Shown here piece by piece: positions 56,201-64,000 of a stretch of DNA of 64,000 bases (positions within the stretch are counted from its first letter, which is position 1; every line of letters starts with the position of its first letter). A program made the translations under genes and the position numbers. The notes beneath the pieces are model-generated. The model did not search any database. It saw nothing but the letters and a program-made list of their open reading frames with translations, and was not told the DNA's origin. Source of the DNA: Streptomyces flaveolus (lineage in GTDB: Bacteria; Actinomycetota; Actinomycetes; Streptomycetales; Streptomycetaceae); contig NZ_JNWV01000016.1 in NCBI RefSeq assembly GCF_000716535.1, forward strand, positions 186,001-250,000, in the 5' to 3' direction.

Positions 56201-57487
56201 TCATCGGACCGGGGTGCCGTCCTCGCGCAGCTGCATCTGCGGACGGCCCGTCACCAGCAGCCAGGCCGGCAGCGAGGCGATGCACAGCAGGGTGAGGACG
56301 GCGGGCGAGGCGACCAGGACGGCGGCGGTGAACAGGCTCACCCAGCCCTGCCGGGTGATCGCCAGGAGCATGCCCAGGACGCCCGTGGCCACGCCCAGCG
56401 AGGGATGCACGGCCGGCACCAGCGCGTGGGCGCACAGGCCGAGGGCGGTGCCGACGAAGACCGCCGGGAAGATCCGGCCGCCCCGGAAGCCGCAGGCCGC
56501 CGCGACGAGCAGCGCGGCCAGCTTCACCACCGCCATCGTGGCGAACTGCCCCGCCGACCAGCCCTCCGGGTCGTGGGCCAGCCGCCCGATCTCCGACAGG
56601 CCCTTGAACAGCGTCAGCTGGCCGCCCAGGGCCGCCAGCGCGCCCAGCACGACCCCGCCGGCCGGAAGCATGAGCATCGGGTGCCGCAGCCGCCGGAAGG
56701 CCGCGTGGACGTACGGGAAGGCGTGGACGGCGCACATGCCGAGCAGCGCGGCCGCCGAGGCGATCACCAGGGCCGCCAGCAGGTCCCGCGCGCGCGGGTG
56801 GCCCATGGGCGGCAGCCCCAGGTCGAAGGTCGGGTGCGCCACCAGGGCCGTCGTGATCGCCCCGCACGCGCCGGCGGTCAGCGGCGCGAACAGGTTGTCC
56901 CACAGCCGCCCCGGCATCGGCCGCCCCGCCAGCGCCTCGGAGATCACCAGCGCCGCCGCCACCGGCGTGCCGAACAGCGCGCCGATCGTCGCCGCCTCCG
57001 CCAGCACCGGCCACAGGGTGTTCGGCGCCCGGGGCCAAAAGCGCGTGCCGAGCCAGGCCGCGAGGCCCACGTTCACGGCGATGACCGGGTTCTCCGGACC
57101 GAGGCTCGGACCTCCGGCCAGCATGAGCCCGGCGGCCAGCACCAGGCCCGGCAGCACGGCCGGCGGCAGCACCGGGGCGTCCATCCCGAGGGTGGCCGGG
57201 TCGGGACCGGCGTGGCCGGGGACCTTCCACACCACCAGCCCGACGGCGATCCCGGTCGCCACGAGCATGACGAACATCCACAGCACGCTGGAGCGGCCCA
57301 CGCCGAGCGCGTCCGGCAGCGGCCCCCACAGCACGTGCTGGAGCTTCTCCGCCGCCGTGCTCACCCCGACGAAGACCAGGCTCGCGGCCACGCCCACGAG
57401 TACGCCGGGCAGGATGAACGGCAGCAGAGCCCGTGCCGGGGCGGTCGGAGCGCTCGGGGGCGCCTGCTGCGTCGTCTCCTGGGCCAC
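56201..57487 (-). CDS. ClC-family chloride channel/antiporter
   Basis: A 428-residue membrane protein with about ten helices. The anion-filter region resembles ClC (GGPSLGPENPVIAVN), and a further motif, CGFRGGRIFPAVFVGTALG, corresponds to the GxFxP segment. It is close to the YfeO-like branch. ClC proteins exchange chloride and protons and protect against acid by relieving charge during glutamate decarboxylation, which fits gadB directly downstream. GTG at 57487 has GGTGAG upstream and is divergent from the tipA-type gene. Confidence 0.88.
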   Translation of the reverse strand: MAQETTQQAPPSAPTAPARALLPFILPGVLVGVAASLVFVGVSTAAEKLQHVLWGPLPDALGVGRSSVLWMFVMLVATGIAVGLVVWKVPGHAGPDPATLGMDAPVLPPAVLPGLVLAAGLMLAGGPSLGPENPVIAVNVGLAAWLGTRFWPRAPNTLWPVLAEAATIGALFGTPVAAALVISEALAGRPMPGRLWDNLFAPLTAGACGAITTALVAHPTFDLGLPPMGHPRARDLLAALVIASAAALLGMCAVHAFPYVHAAFRRLRHPMLMLPAGGVVLGALAALGGQLTLFKGLSEIGRLAHDPEGWSAGQFATMAVVKLAALLVAAACGFRGGRIFPAVFVGTALGLCAHALVPAVHPSLGVATGVLGMLLAITRQGWVSLFTAAVLVASPAVLTLLCIASLPAWLLVTGRPQMQLREDGTPVR

Positions 57488-57553
57488 GGGCTCACCATAA
57501 GCGGACGAAAGGTACGCAACATCCGGAACTGCAGCGTCCGGAACGCTTCCGGC

Positions 57554-57584
57554 TTGCACCTCACGTGACGTGAGGCCGCAGCGT
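57554..57584 (+). promoter_or_regulatory. MerR-type promoter and operator of the tipA homologue
   Basis: The palindrome CCTCACGTGACGTGAGG (57559-57575) lies in a 19-base spacer between TTGCAC (57554-57559) and CAGCGT (57579-57584). Over-long 19-bp spacers are diagnostic of MerR-activated promoters, and ptipA has this form. Confidence 0.75.
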
Positions 57585-57613
57585 GGAGCCGTACCGACGA
57601 CAAGGAGCGGAAA

Positions 57614-58378
57614 GTGAGCTACTCCGTGGGGCAGGTCGCGGGGTTCGCCGGCGTGACGGTGCGCACCCTGCACCACTACGACGAGATCGGTCTGCTCGTG
57701 CCCAGCGAGCGGACGTACGCCGGCCACCGGCGCTACAGCGACGCCGACCTCGACCGGCTCCAGCAGATCCTGTTCTACCGGGAGCTCGGCTTCCCGCTCG
57801 ACGAGGTCGCGGCCCTGCTCGACGACCCGGACGCGAACCCGCGCACGCACCTGCGCCGCCAGCACGAGCTGCTGACCGCCCGGATCGAGAAGCTGCAGAA
57901 GATGGCCGCGGCCGTGGAGCACGCCTTGGAGGCACGCACGATGGGCATCGACCTGACGCCGGAGGAGCGGTTCGAGGTCTTCGGGGACAAGGACCCCGAG
58001 CAGTACGCCGAGGAGGCCGAGCAGCGCTGGGGCGGCACCGAGGCGTACGCCGAGTCACAGCGCCGCGCCGCGACCTACACCAAGGAGGACTGGAAGCGCA
58101 TCCAGGCCGAGGTCGACGACTGGGGCCGGCGGTACGCCGCCCTGGTCGCCGCCGGGGAGCGGCCGGACGGCGGGGCGGCCATGGACCTGGCCGAGGAACA
58201 CCGGCGGCACATCGGCCGGTACTACTTCGAGGTCCCGTACGAGATGCACCGGTGCTTCGGGGAGATGTACGTCTCCGACGAGCGCTTCAAGGCGTTCTAC
58301 GACGCCATGCGCCCCGGCCTCGCCGAACACCTGCGCGACGCGATCCTCGCCAACGCGGACCGGCACTCCACCTCCTGA
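57614..58378 (+). CDS. tipA: TipA-type thiopeptide-sensing MerR regulator
   Basis: A 254-residue autogenously controlled activator. The MerR DNA-binding part is MSYSVGQVAGFAGVTVRTLHHYD, followed by a dimerisation helix and the TipAS drug-binding domain. Cys214 in YEMHRCFGEMY matches the residue that covalently binds thiopeptides such as thiostrepton. Met110 in MGIDLTPEERFEVFGD corresponds to the internal start of TipAS; GGAGG lies eight bases before that codon (57941), so the short ligand-binding form is probably also made. GTG at 57614 follows AAGGAGCGG. The operator-promoter is directly upstream. Confidence 0.94.
   Translation: MSYSVGQVAGFAGVTVRTLHHYDEIGLLVPSERTYAGHRRYSDADLDRLQQILFYRELGFPLDEVAALLDDPDANPRTHLRRQHELLTARIEKLQKMAAAVEHALEARTMGIDLTPEERFEVFGDKDPEQYAEEAEQRWGGTEAYAESQRRAATYTKEDWKRIQAEVDDWGRRYAALVAAGERPDGGAAMDLAEEHRRHIGRYYFEVPYEMHRCFGEMYVSDERFKAFYDAMRPGLAEHLRDAILANADRHSTS
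57941..58378 (+). CDS. TipAS-like short form, internal translation start
   Basis: An in-frame product of 145 residues containing only the ligand-binding domain. Its ATG at 57941 has a GGAGG site (57928-57932) at optimal spacing, and the position equals that of the known TipAS start in S. lividans. In that species TipAS is the more abundant form and sequesters the antibiotic. Confidence 0.7.
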   Translation: MGIDLTPEERFEVFGDKDPEQYAEEAEQRWGGTEAYAESQRRAATYTKEDWKRIQAEVDDWGRRYAALVAAGERPDGGAAMDLAEEHRRHIGRYYFEVPYEMHRCFGEMYVSDERFKAFYDAMRPGLAEHLRDAILANADRHSTS

Positions 58379-58528
58379 CGCCCTGGCCCGGGGCCGGTCC
58401 CCGGGCCGGGACACCCGTCGTCACCGCGGTGGAACCCGGGGTGGTCCCTGCACGTTGATAGTTTTGTACGGCGCCCCATCGACGTTCAGCCGCCGTACCC
58501 GCCTTCACCCCTCAGGGAGCCCGGACCC

Positions 58529-59473
58529 GTGATGACACTCGCCCTCGGCCCGAGCTGGCTGGATCCCAACTATCTGCTCGACACGTACAGCATCTGGGGT
58601 CTGCTGCTCATCGTCTTCGCCGAGTCCGGCCTGCTCATCGGCTTCTTCCTGCCGGGTGACTCGCTGCTGTTCACCTGCGGTCTGCTGATCACGTCCGGGG
58701 ACCTCGACTTCCCGCTGTGGGCGGCCATCGCGCTGATCTGCCTCGCCGCGATCCTCGGCGACCAGGCGGGCTACATGTTCGGCAAGAAGGTCGGCCCGTC
58801 CCTGTTCAACCGGCCGGACTCCCGCCTGTTCAAGCAGGAGAACGTCACCAAGGCGCACGAGTTCTTCGAGAAGTACGGCCCGAAGTCCCTGGTCCTGGCC
58901 CGCTTCGTGCCGATCGTGCGCACGTTCACGCCGATCATCGCGGGCGTCAGCGGCATGAAGTACCGCTCGTTCCTCACCTTCAACGTCATCGGCGGCGTCC
59001 TGTGGGGCGCGGGCGTCACCCTGCTCGGCTCCTGGCTCGGCAACATCGACTTCGTCAAGAAGAACATCGAGGCGATCCTGATCCTGATCGTCCTCGTCTC
59101 GGTGATCCCGATCGCGATCGAGTACCTGCGGGCGCGCGGCAAGAACAAGAAGGCCGCGCAGACCCGCCCGGAGCCCCCGCAACAGCCCGCCTACCAGCAG
59201 CCCCAGTACCAGCACCCGCCGGTCATGGACGACGCCACGACCCGCCTGCGGCGCGTCGAGCCCGAGCAGCCGTACACCCCGCAGTACGAGCAGCCGTACC
59301 AGCAGCCCCAGCAGGACTGGAACCAGGGCTATGACAACCAGGGCTACGACAACAGGGGCTACGACAACCAGGGCTACGACGAGCAGTACTACGGCCGGCA
59401 GCAGTACCCGCAGCAGCACCCCCAGCAGCAGTACGACCCGAACCAGTACCCGTACGACAACCGCGGCCACTGA
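58529..59473 (+). CDS. DedA-family membrane protein with Gln/Tyr repeat tail
   Basis: A 314-residue DedA/VTT-domain protein, probably a lipid or undecaprenyl-phosphate flippase-like transporter. Typical segments are FAESGLLIGFFLPGDSLLF, GDQAGYMFGKKVG, and ARFVPIVRTFTPIIAGVSGM with GGVLWGAGVTLLG. Residues ~215-314 form a cytosolic low-complexity tail rich in Gln, Pro and Tyr. It includes four 15-bp repeats at 59321-59380 encoding NQGYD units. GTG at 58529, adjacent to an ATG, is used; GGGAG lies nine bases upstream. Confidence 0.9.
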   Translation: MMTLALGPSWLDPNYLLDTYSIWGLLLIVFAESGLLIGFFLPGDSLLFTCGLLITSGDLDFPLWAAIALICLAAILGDQAGYMFGKKVGPSLFNRPDSRLFKQENVTKAHEFFEKYGPKSLVLARFVPIVRTFTPIIAGVSGMKYRSFLTFNVIGGVLWGAGVTLLGSWLGNIDFVKKNIEAILILIVLVSVIPIAIEYLRARGKNKKAAQTRPEPPQQPAYQQPQYQHPPVMDDATTRLRRVEPEQPYTPQYEQPYQQPQQDWNQGYDNQGYDNRGYDNQGYDEQYYGRQQYPQQHPQQQYDPNQYPYDNRGH

Positions 59474-59497
59474 CCGGGGCGCGGGGGACGGGGAGAC

Positions 59498-61156
59498 TCA
59501 GAACCCGCGCGTCCGCTTGGCGGCCCGGCGCTTCCCGGCGGAGCCGATCCGCAGGAACATCCGGGAGATCTCCGACCCCAGGTTGACCCCGATGGCGATG
59601 GCCATCGCCAGCGACGCGGCCTTGGCCAGCGACACCAGACCCTTGTCCACGTCGTTCTGCGCCATGGACAGCAGCCCGAAGTACGTCGCCGAACCGGGCA
59701 GCAGCGGCCCGATCGCCGCCGTCGTGTACGGCAGCGCGGAGGCGAACCGGTACCGGGACAGCAACTGCCCGAACAGCCCCACGAGGCCGGCCGCCACGGC
59801 CGTGGACGCCACCGGCGAGATGTCGCCCGCGTAATGCATCGCCCCGTACACCGACCAGGCCACACCGCCGTTGAGGGTCACCCACAGCACGGTGGACCGT
59901 TCCTGCTGGAGCAGCACCGCGAAGGTCAGCGACAGCAGCATCGAGGCCGCGATCTGGATCAGCGGCCGTTCGGATATGCCGAGCTGCGCGTCCGGATTGA
60001 GCTTGCCGCCGATCTTCACGCCGAAGTAGAGGACGGTCAGCACCCCGGTCACGATGCCGACGAAGAAGTACATGACCTCCAGCAGCCGGGCCGAGGCGGT
60101 GATGTAGAAGCCCGTCAGCCCGTCTTGCACCCCCGCCACCAGCGCCCGTCCGGGCAGCAGCGCGAACAGCCCACCGGTGATCACCGCGGACGCCTTCACG
60201 TCCACGTGCGCCAGCGTCAGCGCCACCCCGATCGCCGCGGGCGGCATCGCGGCCACCGTGAACTGGTAGAACTCCGGCAGCCCGCGCCCCGCGCACAGCC
60301 ACGCCAGCCGGTCGCCGAGCATCGCGCCGACGGCCGCCGCCAGGAACACGATCGGGTCACCGCCGACCAGCACGGAGGCCGCACCGGCCAGCAGCCCGCT
60401 CGCCAGGGTCAGCGCCCAGCCGGGGTACGGGTGCCGGTTGCGGCGGATCTCCGCCAGGCGCCGGTAGGCCTCCTCCAGGGAGACGTGGGTCTCCGGGTCG
60501 GTCAGGTCGTCCACCAGACGGAAGACGGCCGCCAGACGCGTGTAGTCGGTGCCGCGCCGCCGTACCGTCCGGGACGCCGTCACCGGGTCCTCCACCAGGG
60601 ACGGCTGGTGCGAGATCGACAGCAGCGTGAAGGTGACGTTCGGCTCGCACCGGTCCAGGCCGTAGGACCGGCACACCGCGAACATCGCGGCCTCCACGTC
60701 CTCCGCGCCCTCACCGCCGGCCAGCAGCAGCTCCCCGATACGCAGGGTCAGGTCCAGCACGCGCGGGACGGCCGGACCGCCCTCCTCCACGCGCTGCACC
60801 GGCTCCGGCGCCGGCCGCTCCGCCACCGGCATGCGCAGCATCGTGCGCATCCGGTCCTGCCACGGCGCGTCCTTGACCAGGCTGACCAGCGGCACCCCGG
60901 TGGCCGGGGTGAACTCGGCCGGCGCGGTCCTCGCGCCGTAGGTGCTCGGCGTGCCGAACGCCGAACCCTCCGGTTCGGGACTCGGCGGCTGCGGCGTCTG
61001 GAGCCCCTCCGGCACCGCGAACTCGGAGGTCGTCTCCGACTCACCGCCCCTGGGGACGTCCAGACCCTGGGGAATGGCGAACTCGGACGTGATCTCCGGG
61101 TCGTACCTCGCCTCGTCCGACCGGGGCTTGCGGTCCTCCGCCTCCGCCTCCGTCAC
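59498..61156 (-). CDS. ThrE-like threonine/serine exporter family protein
   Basis: A 552-residue protein. The first ~130 residues are acidic and disordered, with repeats of SEFAIPQGL/SEFAVPEGL. The ThrE N-terminal domain (LDLTLRIGELLLAGGEGAEDVEAAM, FTLLSISHQP) follows, and then about ten membrane helices (GWALTLASGLLAGAASVLVGGDP, VTGVLTVLYFGVKIGG). ThrE exports threonine and serine in Corynebacterium. GTG at 61156 has GGGAG nine bases upstream; GTG at 61180 is an alternative. Confidence 0.87.
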   Translation of the reverse strand: MTEAEAEDRKPRSDEARYDPEITSEFAIPQGLDVPRGGESETTSEFAVPEGLQTPQPPSPEPEGSAFGTPSTYGARTAPAEFTPATGVPLVSLVKDAPWQDRMRTMLRMPVAERPAPEPVQRVEEGGPAVPRVLDLTLRIGELLLAGGEGAEDVEAAMFAVCRSYGLDRCEPNVTFTLLSISHQPSLVEDPVTASRTVRRRGTDYTRLAAVFRLVDDLTDPETHVSLEEAYRRLAEIRRNRHPYPGWALTLASGLLAGAASVLVGGDPIVFLAAAVGAMLGDRLAWLCAGRGLPEFYQFTVAAMPPAAIGVALTLAHVDVKASAVITGGLFALLPGRALVAGVQDGLTGFYITASARLLEVMYFFVGIVTGVLTVLYFGVKIGGKLNPDAQLGISERPLIQIAASMLLSLTFAVLLQQERSTVLWVTLNGGVAWSVYGAMHYAGDISPVASTAVAAGLVGLFGQLLSRYRFASALPYTTAAIGPLLPGSATYFGLLSMAQNDVDKGLVSLAKAASLAMAIAIGVNLGSEISRMFLRIGSAGKRRAAKRTRGF

Positions 61157-61242
61157 CTCGTATCGCTCCCTGAACCACACCTGCCGTAAGCATCAGTATG
61201 CGCACACGTACCCGGACGGGCCGGATGTGTGCGGACATGCGA

Positions 61243-61274
61243 AACGGGCCGCACGCGCAGGCGTGCGGCCCGTT
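61243..61274 (-). terminator. Terminator of ppa
   Basis: Perfect 14-bp stem AACGGGCCGCACGC (61243-61256) with its complement (61261-61274) and a GCAG loop. It lies 16 bp after the ppa stop on the minus strand and 86 bp before the exporter gene start. Confidence 0.9.
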
Positions 61275-61289
61275 CACGCGAGAGGGTGC

Positions 61290-61781
61290 TCAGTGGCCGC
61301 CCTGCTCCTTGAAGCGCTTGTACGACCGCTCGATCTCCGCCTCGGCGTCCGACCGGCCCACCCAGTTGGCGCCCTCGACCGACTTGCCGGGCTCCAGGTC
61401 CTTGTAGACCTCGAAGAAGTGCTGGATCTCCAGGCGGTCGAACTCCGACACGTGGTGGATGTCGCGCAGGTGCTCCACGCGCGGGTCGGTGGCCGGGACG
61501 CACAGCAGCTTGTCGTCGCCGCCCGCCTCGTCCGTCATGCGGAACATGCCGATCGCCCGGCACCGGATGAGGCAGCCCGGGAAGGTCGGCTCGTCCAGGA
61601 TGACCAGCGCGTCCAGCGGGTCGCCGTCCTCGCCGAGGGTGTTCTCGACGAAGCCGTAGTCGGTCGGGTAGGCGGTCGAGGTGAAGAGACGACGGTCCAG
61701 GCGGATCCGACCGGTCTCGTGGTCCACCTCGTACTTGTTCCGCGAACCCTTCGGGATCTCGATCGTGACGTCGAACTCCAC
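61290..61781 (-). CDS. ppa: Inorganic pyrophosphatase
   Basis: A 163-residue soluble family I pyrophosphatase hydrolysing PPi. Key motifs are [41 protein letters not shown] (with the metal-binding aspartates of the DGDPLD motif) and a later [29 protein letters not shown] at 61781 is chosen because GGAGGAG lies six bases upstream and it gives the normal family length; ATG at 61796 and GTG at 61805 are in frame upstream. It is divergent from the dacB gene, as in other streptomycetes. Confidence 0.96.
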   Translation of the reverse strand: MEFDVTIEIPKGSRNKYEVDHETGRIRLDRRLFTSTAYPTDYGFVENTLGEDGDPLDALVILDEPTFPGCLIRCRAIGMFRMTDEAGGDDKLLCVPATDPRVEHLRDIHHVSEFDRLEIQHFFEVYKDLEPGKSVEGANWVGRSDAEAEIERSYKRFKEQGGH

Positions 61782-61866
61782 CGGTGGCTCCTCCATGATC
61801 AGCACATAGTTCTGGTGGTTAAGTGTCCCTCACGCAGGTGTGTGATCGCGAAAGGGGCTGGTGGTC

Positions 61867-63450
61867 GTGCCAGAGCTGAGGCCTTGGCGAGCCGCGAGAC
61901 CGCGCGTGGCGCGGATCGTGACCGCCGTACGACCGAGTCTGGCGCGCGCCGTGACGGCCGCCCGGCCGCGGATCGCGCGGCTGACGGAAGCCGTGCGCGT
62001 CAGGCCTGTGCACCTCCCCCGTCCGCGGACCGTCAGGACCTGGCAGTACACCGCGGGCGCCGCCACCGCCGGCCTGGCGCTGGCCGCCGGCGTGGTGACC
62101 GTGGCCGGTCCCTGGGACGCCAACGGTCAGCGTACGGCCGAGCGGGACCGCGCCGCCGCACTGGAGCGGTCAGGTGGCGCAGATCACGGCCGCTCCGGTA
62201 CGGCCGCAAGGGCGCCGCGGCCCGCGCCGAGCGCCGCGCCCGTGCTGACGGGCCTGGGCAGCGCCACCGGCGCCGTCGGCACCAAGGAGACCTCTCCGGA
62301 CGCCAAGGCGCTCTCGGACGTCCTGGGGCCCCTCCTGGACGCGCCCGCGCTCGGCCGCAGCCATGCGGCGGCCGTCGTCGACGTCACGACCGGCGAACGC
62401 CTCTACGGCGCCGACGCCGGCAAGGCCCTCACGCCCGCCTCCACCACCAAGATCGCCACCGCCGTCGCCGCGCTGTCCGCCCTCGGCCCCGACCACCGCC
62501 TCACCACGCGCACCGCCCTGGAACCCGACACCCGGGAACTCGTCCTGGTCGGCGGCGGCGACCCCACCCTCACCGCGCACGCCAGGACCGGCGGCTGGGC
62601 CGGCCTGCGGGCCCTGGCGGCGGACACCGCGAAGGCGCTGGGCGAGCGCGGCATCCACAAGATCACCCTCTCGTACGACACCACCCTCTTCACCGGCCCC
62701 GCCCTGCACCCCATCGGCGTCAACGACAACCTCGCCCCGATCAGCGCCCTGTCCGTCGACGAGGGCCGCACCGACGCCTCCACCAGCGGCCCGGCGCCCC
62801 GCGTCGGCGACCCCGCGGCGGACGCGGCCGCCCGGTTCGCGACCTTCCTGAAGGACGCCGGCATCACCACCACGGCCCCCGGACCCTCCAAGGCCAGCAC
62901 GCGCGCGGAGACCCTCGCCGCCGTCTCCTCGCCGCCGCTGTCGGAGCTGGTCGAGCGGATGCTGACCAACAGCGACAACGACATCGCGGAGGCCCTGGCC
63001 CGGCACACCGCCCTGGCGAGCGGGCAGCCCGCCAGTTTCGACGGCGCCGCCAGGGCCATCGCCACCCAGTTGCGCAAGCTCGGCCTGCCGATGGCCGGCG
63101 CCGCCTTCCACGACGGCAGCGGCCTGAACCGCGACGACCGGCTGACGGCCGACCTCCTCACCGCCCTCCTGGTCAAGGCGGGCGACCCCGGCCGCCCCGG
63201 TCTGCGCCCGGTCCTCACCGGCCTTCCCGTGGCCGGCTTCACCGGCACCCTGAGCACGCGCTACACCGACGGCGCGTCCGGCCTCGTACGCGCCAAGACG
63301 GGCACCCTGACCGGCGTGAACACCCTCGCCGGTACGGTCGTCGACCGCACCGGCCACCTCCTGGCCTTCGCCTTCCTGGCCTCGGACACGACGAACCCCC
63401 TGGAGGCCCAGTCGGCCCTGGACAAGGCCGCGACAGCCCTGGCGGGCTGA
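61867..63450 (+). CDS. dacB: D-alanyl-D-alanine carboxypeptidase/endopeptidase (PBP4, DacB type)
   Basis: A 527-residue penicillin-binding protein. A basic N-terminal stretch precedes a membrane-spanning helix (AAGAATAGLALAAGVVTVAG). The active-site motifs are SxxK in ASTTKIATA (about residue 192), SxN in NSDNDIAEAL (about 369) and KTG in RAKTGTLTGV (about 477). It would trim or open cell-wall peptides outside the membrane. GTG at 61867 has AAAGGGG nine bases upstream; GTG at 61861 is an alternative. Confidence 0.92.
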   Translation: MPELRPWRAARPRVARIVTAVRPSLARAVTAARPRIARLTEAVRVRPVHLPRPRTVRTWQYTAGAATAGLALAAGVVTVAGPWDANGQRTAERDRAAALERSGGADHGRSGTAARAPRPAPSAAPVLTGLGSATGAVGTKETSPDAKALSDVLGPLLDAPALGRSHAAAVVDVTTGERLYGADAGKALTPASTTKIATAVAALSALGPDHRLTTRTALEPDTRELVLVGGGDPTLTAHARTGGWAGLRALAADTAKALGERGIHKITLSYDTTLFTGPALHPIGVNDNLAPISALSVDEGRTDASTSGPAPRVGDPAADAAARFATFLKDAGITTTAPGPSKASTRAETLAAVSSPPLSELVERMLTNSDNDIAEALARHTALASGQPASFDGAARAIATQLRKLGLPMAGAAFHDGSGLNRDDRLTADLLTALLVKAGDPGRPGLRPVLTGLPVAGFTGTLSTRYTDGASGLVRAKTGTLTGVNTLAGTVVDRTGHLLAFAFLASDTTNPLEAQSALDKAATALAG

Positions 63451-63559
63451 TCGCCGAGGCGTGGGCACGGCCCGGTGCGGGTGACCGGAAAGCGCGGTCG
63501 GCCCTGTCGGCTTCCCCACGGCCTGCCCGAAATGGGGCCGCTCACGTACGGTTGACAAC

Positions 63560-64000
63560 ATGACTGGCTTCGGTGGCACCGCATCTCCCGGGATGGTCGA
63601 CTGGAACCTCGCGGTGGCGACCGCGACACGCCTCGTACGCCCCGGCCCCGACGTCAGCCGCGACGAGGCCAGGGCCGTCGTCGCGGAGCTGCGCCGGCAC
63701 GCGAAGGCCTCGGAGGGACACGTCCGGGGCTTCACTCGTATGGGCACCGAGGAGACCCACGACACCCCGGTCCTCGTCGTCGACCGCCCCGGCTGGGTCC
63801 GCGCCAACGTCGCCGGCTTCCGCGAGATCCTCCGGCCGCTCCTGGAGAAGATGCAGGAACGGCGCGGCAGCAACCCGGGCAGCGCGGTCCTCGGCGCCGT
63901 CGGCGGCAAGGTCACCGGCGTCGAACTCGGGATGCTCCTGTCGTTCCTGTCCTCCCGCGTGCTCGGCCAGTACGAGACCTTCGCCCCCGCCGCCCGCGAC
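63560..64000 (+). CDS. DUF2342 zinc-dependent metallohydrolase-like protein, N-terminal part
   Basis: The first 147 residues of a protein cut by the window edge. The sequence (VDWNLAVATATRLVRPGPDVSRDEA, RPGWVRANVAGFREILRPLLEKM, GKVTGVELGMLLSFLSSRVLGQYE) fits the actinobacterial DUF2342 family, often annotated as zinc-dependent metalloprotease or F420-biosynthesis-associated. The HExxH motif would lie beyond the edge. The ATG is immediately preceded by TTGACAAC, and no ribosome site is evident. It follows dacB, in the usual ppa-dacB-DUF2342-tilS order. Confidence 0.85.
   Translation, partial: MTGFGGTASPGMVDWNLAVATATRLVRPGPDVSRDEARAVVAELRRHAKASEGHVRGFTRMGTEETHDTPVLVVDRPGWVRANVAGFREILRPLLEKMQERRGSNPGSAVLGAVGGKVTGVELGMLLSFLSSRVLGQYETFAPAARD

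Overview
The window is high-GC DNA of a Streptomyces-type actinomycete. Supporting signs are the strong third-position GC bias (every gene is shadowed by long false ORFs), frequent GTG and TTG starts, and recognisable Streptomyces genes: bldG with its anti-sigma partner, a tipA-type thiopeptide sensor, an AfsR-like SARP, DUF397/XRE/ATPase regulatory sets, and a Zur-controlled set of zinc-free ribosomal proteins. The order acsA ... HAD phosphatase - 6C RNA - ssd - tad genes - DUF1998 helicase - topA - DNA polymerase III delta' resembles the actinobacterial core order known from Mycobacterium, so most of the first half is chromosomal core.

Region by region. 0-6.4 kb: acsA start, a SulP-STAS-carbonic anhydrase fusion, a NodB-like lipoprotein, a CooC/MinD-type ATPase, and a divergent Fic-fold protein without the catalytic histidine. 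6.6-13.8 kb: HAD phosphatase, a 6C small RNA, a cluster of DnaA-box-like sites, then ssd-tadA-tadB-tadC-pilin-tadE-tadG. 14-17.5 kb: MrfA-like helicase, bldG and its anti-sigma kinase. 17.8-23.6 kb: proton-pumping pyrophosphatase hppA, a lipoprotein, a methyltransferase behind a 24-bp minisatellite, and a small membrane protein. 23.8-31.7 kb: topA, an MFS-thymidylate kinase fusion with a long coiled coil, and holB. 31.9-34.7 kb: a secreted aminopeptidase, tRNA-Thr(CGU), and what looks like the scar of an integrative element (DUF6251). 34.8-43.8 kb: a family 2 glycosyltransferase, a 1242-residue SARP regulator whose DNA-binding domain is split by a minisatellite, a PolA-like polymerase, a Clp-N/HTH protein with two operators on a leaderless promoter, and a DUF2786 protein. 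43.9-47.6 kb: two lipoproteins, the Zur-type ribosomal cluster (rpsN-rpmB divergent from rpmG-rpmE), and a VOC-ArsR-SRPBCC operon. 47.7-49.8 kb: a DUF397/ATPase/XRE locus. 49.9-54.5 kb: aldehyde dehydrogenase, DinB-like protein, and a PadR-ABC exporter operon. 54.5-57.5 kb: a palindromic element, glutamate decarboxylase and a ClC-type channel. 57.6-64 kb: tipA homologue, DedA protein, ThrE-like exporter, soluble pyrophosphatase, PBP4-type carboxypeptidase and the start of a DUF2342 protein.

Themes. Many local regulators sit beside visible candidate operators (Zur, ArsR, PadR, MerR/TipA, Clp-N HTH, XRE, SARP), several on promoters that appear to produce leaderless mRNA. Minisatellites with periods of 9 to 32 bp are common at gene ends and inside disordered protein segments. 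The least explained items are the Fic-fold protein whose start codon lies in an 18-bp palindrome opposite an ATPase gene, the DnaA-box clusters before ssd and the DUF2786 gene, the SARP with an interrupted DNA-binding domain, and the 219-bp palindromic element that supplies the stop codons of both flanking genes.
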